The notes under the pieces were generated by a model. It did not search any database. It was not told the DNA's origin and saw only the letters and a list, made by a program, of their open reading frames with translations. 64,000 nt of DNA, taken from assembly GCA_027886185.1 (NCBI GenBank), contig WOAB01000528.1, forward strand, positions 1,984,001 to 2,048,000, given 5' to 3'. The stretch comes from Rheum nobile. Taxonomy: Eukaryota > Streptophyta > Magnoliopsida > Caryophyllales > Polygonaceae. Positions 11,635-21,045 of this stretch are shown here, piece after piece (the stretch's first letter is position 1; every line of letters starts with the position of its first letter). The translations under genes were made by a program, and so were the position numbers.

Positions 11635-11801
11635 TTCCTGAAAGGCTTGCTCAACAACAGAGGATTAAATGAAGGAATCCTTCTTCAACAAATCAATTAA
11701 GGGCATGCTAATAATACCATATCCCATGATAAATCTTATGTAATATCCAGACAAACCCAAAAATTCCTTGAGCTCTTTGACAGTCTTAGAAATTGGCCAA
11801 T

Positions 11802-12368
11802 TTACATAGCCTCCAATTTGGTAGAATTTGTAGCCAACCCCTTCTCTGAAATGATATGGCCTAGATAATCTACCTTAGTTTGAGCAAAAGCACATTTGAA
11901 CTTCTTAGCAAACAAGCAATGTTTCCTCAACAATTCTAATACCACAGACAAATGATGAACATGCTCAGAGACGGTCTTGCTATACACCAGTATATCATTA
12001 AAGAAAACCAAGACGAATTTCCTTAAGAAAGGACCAAATACCTCATTCATCAAGGATTAAAAGGTAGCTGGAGCATTAGTTAAGTCGAATGGCATAACTT
12101 TGAACTCAAAATGTCCAATGTGAGTTTTAAAAGCACTCTTAGAAATGTCTTCCTCTGCCATCCTCACTTGGTGATAGCTAGCCCTTAAATCCAGCTTAGA
12201 AAACAGACAAGCCCCATATAATTCATCTAACAACTCTTCTGTATGGGGTATTGGAAATTTGTCTTTAATAGTCAAGTCATTTAGCTGCATGTAATCCACA
12301 CAAAACCGCCAACTGCAATCCTTTTTCTTGACCAGTAATGTTGGGGAAGCAATTAAAAGGGCTCTCAC
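11802..12368 (-). pseudogene. reverse transcriptase of chromovirus, inactivated
   Basis: Two open pieces (12057-12368 and 11802-12053) interrupted by a stop at the junction. The first has FCVDYMQLNDLTIKDKFPIP and KLDLRASYHQVRM, RT motifs with the first catalytic Asp. The second has VFFNDILVYSK where active elements read FxDD, so one catalytic Asp is replaced by Asn (about 11999). The interrupting stop and this change indicate a dead enzyme. Confidence 0.85.
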
Positions 12369-12517
12369 TAGGTCTTATAGTTGCACTTTGAAGCATGTCG
12401 GTCACTTGCTTTTCAATCTCATTTTTTTGAAAGTATGGGTACCTCTCTCTGGTGGAAGCTCCTTTGGCTAAGCAAAAACATCCTCATAAAGCAACAATAG
12501 CTCATTGATTTCAATTG

Positions 12518-13132
12518 CTATCTCTTACTACTCCTCCAACTGAAGCATTGAGCAATCTGTTTAATGAACATATGAACTTTCTTCCTCATGATCTTGTGCA
12601 ATTTATATCCTGTCATCATTCTTAGAGAACCTTGTTCCTCAAACCCTGTGAGCTCAATTCTGTTTCCATCATTGACAAAGGACAATTTAAGATTCTTAAT
12701 ATCAAAGGTAAGTGGACTGAATTCCCTCAGCCAGTCCACCCCTAAAATCATGTCACAACCACCCAACTTAAGAAGCCTTATGTCAAACTTAAATTGATTG
12801 TCTTGCATTAACCATTCAAACCCTATACAAACCTGATGACTAAACATCTTGCTACCATTTGCCACTGCCATCACACTAGCTTCTGGAAGATCAAACGGGC
12901 ATCTTTGACAATCATGGGGTATAGAAAGATGTGCGACGGACTGATTGGCGGTGGGCGTCAGGCGTCGGGAGAGAACATGCACCGGACTGCCGGAAATTCC
13001 GTCGGAGAGAGTTGGAGGAAGACCAGTTGGAGTGTGGTCGGGACTGCGGGAGAGAGACTGCTCAGTGCTTCTTCTTCTTTTGTTTGAAAACAACGCTTTT
13101 TTGGTACTGTGCTTCTCAGGGGTTTTGGCCAT
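12518..13132 (-). pseudogene. gag-linker/protease remnant of chromovirus
   Basis: The C-terminal half is the distal part of the retroviral-type aspartic protease (LGGCDMILGVDWLREFSPLT), followed by a linker toward RT. The N-terminal 60 or so residues (Ser/Pro/Arg-rich, starting MAKTPEKHS) do not look like gag; capsid and zinc knuckle are absent. The 5' third of the element, with primer site and 5' LTR, is therefore lost or replaced. Confidence 0.65.
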
Positions 13133-13292
13133 TTCTTATTAACTTTTTAAATAAAAAGAACAGTAGATCTGTGTTTAGGATTTTAATGAAATGAAGTCAT
13201 TTTGGCCGACGCTTTAGAGAAAAAAAAATTCACTGTCGTCTTCTCCGCGCAGTCGTGTTCCAGATCTGCAACTCGCCTTCAATGGTGCGGAA

Positions 13293-13370
13293 GGGGGGGG
13301 GGGTGGAGGGCTCAGCGATCTGGGTAGCCTTCTCGTCGGAGGTAAGCAGCGGCGCCCCCCCCCCCCCCCC
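13293..13370. repeat. poly-G run facing poly-C run
   Basis: Eleven G at 13293-13303 followed by TGGAGGG, and about sixteen C at 13355-13370 followed by TCCACCC. The two are inverted relative to each other. The runs may be remains of the G-rich subterminal region of a hAT-type element, because another C run and a Tip100-like terminus lie just right of the TRIM. Run lengths could also be affected by sequencing slippage. Confidence 0.5.
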
Positions 13371-13377
13371 TCCACCC

Positions 13378-13970
13378 TATGGAGAATAACCCATCCCACA
13401 TCGTAAAGTTGGGACTAAATAGCCTAGTATATAAACTTAGTGGACTACTCCTCCTACTACCAATTGGTTTTAGGATGGAACCTCAATGGGCTTATGTGCT
13501 GGGCTTATACGCGCATGTGCACACGGATTGACACGTCACCCCTTTATCGGCTCACCGGACTTTATCATGGTATCAGAGCGGGTTCCGGGTCTGGGTTCGT
13601 TTTTTGGTTTATTTGAGCTTAGCCCGCCATGATGGCGTGATATGGGCTTGCTCGTTTGGCTTGTCGGCCTTAAGACATTTTTTGGGCTTAGCCCGCCATG
13701 ATGGCGTGATATGGGCTAGCCTGTTTGGCTTGCCGGCCTTAAGGCATGTTGTCAAGTGTCAATTGGGCCAGGCCAGTTACACTTGATGGGGCGTGTGGAG
13801 AATAATCTATCCCACATCGGAAAGTTGGGACTAAATAGCCTAGTATATAAACTTAGTGGACTACTCCTCCTATTGCCATTTGGTTTTAGGATGAAACCTC
13901 ACTAGGCTTATACGCGCATGTGCGCACGGATTGACACGTCGCCCCTTTATCAGCCCACCAGACTTTATCA
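13378..13970 (+). mobile_element. TRIM element 1 (miniature LTR retrotransposon)
   Basis: Two similar terminal repeats (13378-13567, 190 bp, and 13794-13970, 177 bp) flank a 226-bp interior. The repeats start T(G/A)TGGAGAATAA and end CTTTATCA. Immediately after the first is TGGTATCAGAGC (13568-13579), the initiator-Met tRNA primer site, and a purine-rich ACTTGATGGGGCG precedes the second. There is no coding capacity. It carries an internal 69-bp tandem duplication. The same family occurs at 23060-23572. The target duplication is unclear because the insertion lies in a C-rich tract. Confidence 0.85.
13617..13750 (+). repeat. 69-bp tandem duplication inside TRIM 1
   Basis: Two head-to-tail copies beginning near AGCCCGCCATGATGGCGTGA (13621 and 13690) and ending GGCCTTAAG. 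TRIM 2 at 23 kb has only one degenerate equivalent. Confidence 0.75.
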
Positions 13971-14000
13971 CCCCCCCCCCCGCCCGTAGATCCGCCTCTG
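13971..14000. mobile_element. terminus of a hAT-like element
   Basis: A C-rich run followed by GTAGATCCGCCTCTG reads in reverse as CAGAGGCGGATCTAC, the Tip100-like hAT terminus also seen on the two complete hAT elements in this window. A matching left terminus was not found, so the element is truncated or disrupted by TRIM 1. Confidence 0.4.
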
Positions 14001-14279
14001 GTCTCTTATATATTCGACTTGTCTCATCTATTCCATGTGTATCAAATACTATGTTAATACGATTTTTATAATATTAATATCATAAGGACATACATTAAGT
14101 ACCTTATTATAAAAAAATAATTAAATTAAATTATATTATTTTAGGGATTTTTTTTTATAAAATAAAGCCCAAACATTTTTCTTTAAGAAACGATTTTTAA
14201 AAAGAGAAGTCTTGATTTATGTCATGTGGAAGCAGACTTTTGTATCAACTAGAAATTGTAAGGAGAAACGACGAGCCAA

Positions 14280-14624
14280 TCATCTCAAATCGCCAGGAAC
14301 ACCAATTTGACTTGAATCTCTCGAATCTAAGATCTGAAATCACAAATCAAGTGAAGGGGTGGGGGTAGAATCCCCTAATTCACCTCCAACGCTCAAGTCA
14401 GGCAAAAAACTCTCAAAATTCTATGGAGGCAGCCAAAGAGAAAGAGAGCGTATGAGAAATTCAATAGGGAGAGAGAAGAACATGCTAGGGTTAAGTCATT
14501 AACCCCTTTTTCTTATTTTTTGTTTTATGAAAAGATAAGTTGTCTTCTTTATTTCTAGGATATTTAATATCCCTAATAAAGATTTGGAATTAATTTATCT
14601 TATGGGAATAAATTATCCCTCTCA
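14280..14624 (-). repeat. 3' LTR of Tat-like element
   Basis: Aligns with the copy at 18468-18802 along its whole length, with small indels. It ends CTCTCA at 14624. The left end reads TCATCTC where the other copy has TGATCTC, so the terminal TG is mutated here. Confidence 0.8.
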
Positions 14625-14777
14625 TCTTGCCCCTCGGGTCCTCGGAACTTTCTCAGGTCCGATGAGCCGAAGATTGGATCGAACATACCTGATAAAAAGC
14701 GAAAGTTTCCGGGTGTGATTCTCGTCGAAATTCGGAACGCTGCAAAACTTGCCGTGCAAATTATTTCATTTTTAACT

Positions 14778-15060
14778 GAAAAGTCGAGAGCGGTTCACGG
14801 CCTGTGCGGAAAAACGCATGGCCGTGCGGCCGAGTTGTATTTTTTGACCGAAAAGCCGAGGGTACTGCACGGCCTGTGTAGTAAAACGCATGGCCGTGCA
14901 TTTTTTTTTCGGCGAAATGCCGAGAGTACCGCACGGCCCGTGCAGTAAAACACACGGCCGTGCGGTCGGTAATTTTTGAGAAATTTCGTTGTGTTCGTTA
15001 CAACGAGTATTGCACGGCCCGTGCGGTCTGGTGCATGGCTCGTGTAATTTTTTGCGACTT
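14778..15060 (-). repeat. 64-72-bp tandem repeat with palindromic GGCC core
   Basis: Three clear units start at 14778, 14850 and 14914 (GAAAAGTCGAG or similar), with a fourth degenerate unit at about 15000. Each contains CACGGCC(C/T)GTG and, about 15 bp later, CATGGCCGTGC, which are inverted to each other and could form a stem-loop. Confidence 0.8.
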
Positions 15061-15099
15061 GATTGTTGATGAACTGCGGGGTTTCTATATGCTATTTGC

Positions 15100-15760
15100 C
15101 TGAGGTTTTCAGCAGGAGAGACCTGAGAGTTCCAACATTTATGGCTTTAATGTTTCCAACAGATAACTTGAGGATTCTACAAGGCTAAAGTTTGAGGTTT
15201 CCAGCATATTAAGTTTGAGGATCCCAACGACTAATTGGTGAGGTTTTCAGCAAGCCAAGCTTGAGAATTCCAGTAACCTAAGAATAGATACATTTTTACA
15301 AGCCATGCTTGATGGACAAAGCCGTTAGGGGACTGAGGTTTCAAGCAAGCCAAGCTTGAGGATTCCAACAGTAAATTGGTGAGGTTTTCAACAAGCCAAG
15401 CTTGAGAATTCCAGCAACCTGAGTATAAAAACCTTTTTACAAGCTATGCTTGGTGGCCAAAGCCGTTAGGGGACTGAGGTTTCCAACAAGCCAAGCTTGA
15501 GGATTCCAGCAGTAAATTGGTGAGGTTTTTAGCAAGCCAAGCTTGAGAATTCCAGCAACCTGAATATAAAAACTTATTTACACGCCATGCTTGGTGGCCA
15601 AAGTCGTTCGGAGACTGAGGTTTCCAGCAAGCCAAGCTTGAGATTCCAGCAGTAAATCGGTGAGGTTTTCAGCAAGCCAAGCTTAAGAATTCCAGCAGAC
15701 TGAGTTTGAGAACTTTTAGCAAGCCAAGCCTGAGATTTTTCAGCAAACCAAGAACAATGC
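15100..15760 (-). repeat. 140-bp tandem repeat array
   Basis: Higher-order units of 140-141 bp (GACTGAGGTTTC at 15331, 15472 and 15612), built from smaller units containing GCAAGCCAAGCTTGAG. Open frames through it are by-products of the repeat. It lies between the protease remnant and the 3' LTR. Confidence 0.85.
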
Positions 15761-16090
15761 AATTACAAACAACATATATAAGATAATGCAATGGTCATAA
15801 ATGCAATAATGTCAATGTCTCAATAGTCGGGTGACAAACCCCGGGGGCCTCATTAAAACCTCTTCGCAGGAAAACCCAGTGGGAAAAAACCGTACAAAGA
15901 GGAAAAAGAGTACTCCCCTCATTCATGCTCAAATGTAAAACTTCTGTAGATTTGAGGAGTTCCAGATACATGGCGTTGCTTTGTTGCTCAGCTCCTCCAA
16001 TTTGTAAGATCCGCTATCTGGGTTGTCAGAAGGTGATCCGCTGACCACATTTGGCATTTGCGGTGCTGGTTATGCCAGGTGCACCGCCTT

Positions 16091-16375
16091 TTAATCGCCT
16101 TCAATCCCGAGGCATTGTCTCGCCGCCTGCTGATCCCCTTTGACCTGAACCGTGGCCCCGAGGTGAGGGAAAACGATCAATTGATGGAGCGTCGAATGCA
16201 CGGTCCCCATAGAATGTAGCCAAGGTCTTCCCAGGACAGCGTTGTAGCTTGATGGCGCGTTAACCACCAGAAATTCTGTAGTGACCGACTTGCCCCCAGT
16301 CTCTACACTCGTCCTGAACATCCCGAGAGGCCAAACAAGAAATTGCCCCAACCCGGTGGGCTGAGTTGAGACCAA
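16091..16375 (-). pseudogene. aspartic protease part of Tat-like element
   Basis: Contains FLVVNAPSSYNAVLGRPWL and then a HSTLHQL..FP segment, the C-terminal half of the protease of Tat-lineage gypsy elements. The upstream half with the catalytic Asp appears in degraded frames at about 16380-16560 (a VDSGSS-like SSVDLMFYEL reading). Pol does not follow. Confidence 0.75.
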
Positions 16376-16666
16376 AATTAGATCCTCCTAAGACTTTCCA
16401 AGCTTCTTGAACAGCTCATAGAACATAAGATCAACTGAGCTACCCGAATCCACCAGGACTCTGCACACATCGAATGACCCCACTCCGACAGTCAAAACTA
16501 GCGGATCATTGTGCGGCAACTACAAACCCTCCAAATCAGCATCTGAGAACATCATTGTCGGATCCTGTTCAACCCGAGGGCGCTTGTTTGCGCTCTCAAT
16601 GACCTTCAAAACCTCTAGCTTGTGATAGCGAGTCCGGTGGTGGTGTCTGCTGCTATCACTTTGCCT

Positions 16667-17652
16667 TCATGTAACCCCGATCACATGCCTCTGATTGTCT
16701 CTAGCCCCCTCAATAGGTTGGTTCTGCACCTTCTCCTTTGCCTGATCGCTGCCTAACCCAGATCCTGAGTCAACAAAGTCTTGAAGATACCCTTGGGACA
16801 CCCACTTTTCCAATTGTTGCTTGAAGGACTTGCACTCATCCGTCATGTGCCCCTTGTCTTTATGAAAAGCACAGTACTTGCTCATGTCTTTGTCTCCAGA
16901 ATCAACCTTCATCTTTGGAGGCCATACAAAAAGGTGCTTTTCCTTGATCTTAGGCAAAATACGGTAGATTGGCTCTTTAAAGACGGTTTGAACGGCTTGC
17001 ATAGAGGTTATAACTGCCAGACCCCTTTCCTCGTTGCCCCCTGACCTCCTCTTGTCGCCTCCCCCCTGACGATTAGGAGGAGATTATGACCTCTTGTCTC
17101 TCAAAGGCTTCATGTCATCTTTTAGTTTCATATATTGTCTGATCCGTTCTTGAAGTTCAAGGATCCCTACAAGAGCCCTCAATGTAAGACTGTTCCTCAA
17201 CTCACTCTCCCTAGGGAGTGCCAATCTGAAGGCAGCAACTGCGACCTTTTCTTCACAACCATCCATATCAGTATAGCATTCCATGAACCGAGGAGCAAAT
17301 TGCCTCAAGTTTCTCCCTTGCGCATTTTCATATCAAATAAGGCATCCACAGAAGCATGCTCTCTAGTATTGGCAATGAAGTGAGAAACAAATTTCCTGGC
17401 TAATTGACTCCATGAGTATATTGAATCAAACTCTAAAGCATGAAACCATTTGGCAACAATCTTGTCAAGACTAGCAGGAAACATTCTACACATCAAAGAA
17501 TCATTCAAAACCCACAAAGCCATCTTATGGGTGTATGCAGCAACATGAACAACCGGATCAGATTTCCCGTCATATAAATCAAAAGATGGAGTGGAAAACT
17601 TAGCTGACGGGGGATGTTCACGAATCACTCGTGCAAAGGGAGTGGATGTCAT
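16667..17652 (-). pseudogene. gag of Tat-like element, broken
   Basis: Three open pieces. 17305-17652 begins with PSFDLYDGKSDPVVHV and has LCR/WF-type capsid residues, matching the plant retrotransposon gag domain. 17084-17308 continues it (RQFAPRFMECYTDMDGCEE). 16667-17002 contains a zinc-knuckle-like CAFHKDKGHMTDEC. Frame breaks separate the pieces, so gag cannot be made as one protein. Confidence 0.8.
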
Positions 17653-17898
17653 GCGTGCAAGCTTCAGCTTTGCCTACTCTTGTGCATTAATCAGCAACTC
17701 TCCTTGATTGTCAAGTAGGCGAAGAAGACGTCGTTCTGCCCCAGTGATCCGATCAGCCCGACGCTTTCGGATATGGTCTGAATCCGCGCTCACTGACAGT
17801 TCCCGCATGCGCCTCTCACGAGACCGGGAGCGGTTCGAAAGGTGGTGCCTTTCATATCTAGTAACGGATCGATGAGGTGAGCAGTTGTGCTCTCTGGA

Positions 17899-18531
17899 TC
17901 ACTGTCGATGTGATCTGGAAGCCGAGGAAGACGACCTCGCATCCCTTGGACGATTCAGCCCAGATCGGTGATGATCTGAGTAGTCTCGACGAGAAACTCC
18001 TGCCTCATCTAGTGCGTCTCTCGCACCCAGGGTGCGATCTCGAGGAGGAAGATCTCTCCTTTGACTGTGTCGCTCTGCCCGGACGATGACACTCGTGACC
18101 CTCCTTGAACGGTCATGGTCCGCTGCTGATCCCTGACCCACAATGGGGCGTTTTCCCTGGGAGTGGTCGATTGCTCTCTTCGCTGCATCAAGCTCTCGAC
18201 GCATCCTCTCCAATTCAACATTTTTATCGACAACAATAGAAGTCAGATCAGCGTTGCGACGCTCTATTTCAGCCACAACCGACTCGAGCTCTCTTCTGTG
18301 ATTTACTTCAGTGGCCGCAGAGGCTTCGAATTCCCTCTGCCTTCGCTCGGCGTCCAGGGCGGTGGCTGCGTCTTCCTGACACACGTTCTCGGTATTACTG
18401 ACAGCTCTTCGAGGTGGCGTCGTCTCCTTCCCACAAACGACGTCAAATGTGGAAGCAGGCGAACCAATGATCTCAAACCGCCAGGAACACCAATTTGACT
18501 TGAATCTCTCGAATCTAAGATCTGAAATCAC
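17899..18531 (-). pseudogene. gag N-terminal region, charged coiled coil
   Basis: Arg/Glu-rich frame with a long helix (AERRQREFEASAATEVNHRR) and an RS-rich C-terminus. It precedes the capsid piece in the element and starts inside the LTR, so its first residues (before about 18468) are LTR-encoded and probably not the true start. Similar charged N-termini precede gag in Tat elements. Confidence 0.55.
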
Positions 18532-18802
18532 AAATAAAGTGAAGGGGTGGGGCCCCTAATTCACATTCGACGCTCAAGTCAGGCAAAAAACTCTCAAAAT
18601 TCTATGGAGACAGCCAAAGAGAAAGAGAGCGTATGCAAAATTCAATAGGGAGAGAGAAGAACCTATTAGGGTTAAGTCATTAATCTCTTCTTTTTTTTTC
18701 TTTTATGAAAAGATAAGTTGCTTTCTTTATTTCTAGAATATTTAATATCCCTAATAAAAATTTAGAATTAATTTATCTTATAGGAATAAATTATCCATCT
18801 CA
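18468..18802 (-). repeat. 5' LTR of Tat-like element
   Basis: Starts TGATCTC (18468) and ends CCATCTCA (18802). It matches 14280-14624. A primer site should lie just left of 18468; the sequence there (minus strand TTGGTTCGCCTGC) is not one I can assign to a tRNA. Confidence 0.75.
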
Positions 18803-20975
18803 TATATATCAAAAAGATATGTTAATATTACTGCAAATGGTCACATGTTTCTTACCGATGTTAATAATATCGGAGTATTTAAAAGAGAATGCATGACAGA
18901 ATCTCTCACCTTTTCAAATTAAGGTCATCATCATCATACGGAGTATATATTGTTGGTGATCATGAAAGAATATAGAAAGAAAGAAAATAAATGAAAAGAA
19001 AAGGAGCTTTTAAACACATAAATGGAGGAATTTAGTGTAAGGAGTGTGACAAGCATGAATTGGTTTCAGCATCCCATACGCCACGCCCCCCGCACAATTC
19101 TTGTTTCTCCATTTCACAACATCTGTCTTTCTATCTAGCTTCTTCACAATTCCAATGTCTCAATTATATATAATATATATACATATATAAAGAACATTTT
19201 CCTTCTTATTCCTTTCATAAAACAATTTGCAGTACAAAGTTTTACATGTACGTGGTTTTTGAAACTGAAACTGCTTGAAAGCAGTTTTGGTTCAAATTCA
19301 TATATTCTAGTGAGGAGTAATGTGGTGTGGGTAAGAGATTATATATTTAATTGACTAGTACATATAACAAGATCATTGTATCTTCAACGAGGGGAGGGTT
19401 TAATTAGGATATATAGTGTTGTTAATTTAATTTATGGTGTGTTAATTATTGTGTTAAGTTATAACCAAAAACAAATCAAGTTAAAAACTAGTTGAAATAA
19501 AAAATGTTTGTCTAGTTAAATCTCTAGGATAGAGTTTGTGATATCAAAAATCAATGAAAGGTACGTACATATGCATTTCTTCTAAAAAATAGTCACTAAT
19601 GTTATAAAACTAGTTAATCTTCAAGATAGTTTTTAGTACCTAACAACCATAAAACTAGTTTGATTAGGATTGTTTAATTTGCATGTAATACTTGTTACAT
19701 TTATAAACCTACATATAAAATTGTATGGAATTAAAATGACAAAGAAGCAATTAATTTTTACATCACATCATAATGTGCGCAATCTAACCAACTGAGGTAA
19801 CTAATAAATGTGGGTCAAGGAGTATTTAATTAAAGTCACCCAAATCTAATTCTCTGCGAGTGCAATTAACTCATAACAAGAAATGTCAGCACTACAATCA
19901 ACTATTAATTATTAGCATTAAACTAATTGACCACATAAATCAATTTCAATGTAGCAAAACTAACTTTAGAACACCCAAGAACAAACACTTCACACCAAAA
20001 ACAACACCCCATCATCTTTCTTATTTCGCATATCACCAACCATAACGTCCCTCCTTTCTTTCAGTATTATATCATAATAAAACAATATAGTAATAGTAAT
20101 TAAATAATCAGTTAATAAACTTAAGAAAAAATAGTAGAAACTTGTAGGTTTGTTACACAAACTTATAAATTTGAATTTTTTTGGGCAAATTTCCAGTTCA
20201 TTTTCACTTAGTGTCACAGAGCTATCGGTTGCCATATATTTGCGGTCAAAATAGGACGGTTAGTAAATTGAATCATTTTTCTTATAAAAAATATAAGTAT
20301 TAAGTATTAATCAATTAAAAAGATGATAAATTATACGAGAACTAACGTTTACATTTTACATGTGAATGTGAGAACATAAATACTATAAGTACGATGGAAA
20401 AAGGACACTATATATTATAGTATATGTGCATTAATATATTTCGTAATATGCGTACATATCATAAACTTGTAATATGCATACATATCCATAAATTTGTAAA
20501 AGCGTACATATCCATAAATTTGTAATACGCGTACATAAATTTTGTAATGTGTATATCAACATATTTAAAATTTTATAATGTGTATATAATTTTTGTGATA
20601 TATGTTCATGTTTTTTCAAATATTCATAAAACTTAATTATACTATATATATAGCTTTTTTACGTTTGCATCTAAGTTCTCATTCTCACCTTAATCACATT
20701 CAAACTAAATACATATTATATGCATGTTAGTCAATCTTGTGTCATTAACACTACAACCAACTAATTACATTGTGAGTATGTTGTAAAATATCATTAATTG
20801 ATGTCACTAACTAAACAACCCTAATTTTTCTACAACTTTTCTTTTAGAATTTCCCTAAACTTAAAAAGAAAACAAAAACAACAATGTATTTACCTCATTC
20901 TTTCATATTACCCTTGCCAACCCCCTTCATGAAACAAACGTGTCTTCTTTCCTCTTCCTTTAACTCCTCTCCTTC
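18803..20975. other. AT-rich upstream region of the LBD gene
   Basis: No gene or element that I can support, apart from a short tandem repeat at 20440-20560. Presumably holds distal promoter sequence of the LBD gene. Confidence 0.4.
20440..20560. repeat. short tandem repeat, about 30 bp
   Basis: Imperfect head-to-tail copies of a unit containing TACATATCCATAAATTTGTAA, with TGCGTACATA-like joins. Confidence 0.55.
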
Positions 20976-20984
20976 TATAAATTA
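20976..20984 (+). promoter_or_regulatory. TATA box of LBD gene
   Basis: TATAAATTA lies 62 bp upstream of the chosen LBD start codon, after a pyrimidine-rich stretch. Position and sequence fit a plant core promoter. Confidence 0.5.
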
Positions 20985-21045
20985 ATCAAATTTATAATTG
21001 ACCCAAAAATCACTCAATCTAGCTTATCCCAATCAACCTCTCAAA

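Larger units (their letters stand above)
10061..13132 (-). mobile_element. 5'-truncated chromovirus (Ty3/gypsy)
   Basis: Order on the minus strand: protease remnant, RT, RNase H, integrase, chromodomain, polypurine tract, LTR. This is the chromovirus plan. Several stops, frameshifts and internal losses, plus the missing gag and 5' LTR, mark it as an old dead copy. Confidence 0.8.
14280..18802 (-). mobile_element. non-autonomous Tat-like gypsy element
   Basis: Two related terminal repeats (14280-14624 and 18468-18802, about 340 bp) flank an interior with gag and protease on the minus strand but no RT, RNase H or integrase. Between protease and the 3' LTR are two tandem-repeat arrays, a habit of the Tat/Ogre/Retand lineage. 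The purine-rich GAGGGGCAAGA (minus strand) precedes the 3' LTR. Several stops break gag. No clear target duplication was found, so outer edges may be a few bases off. Confidence 0.8.
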
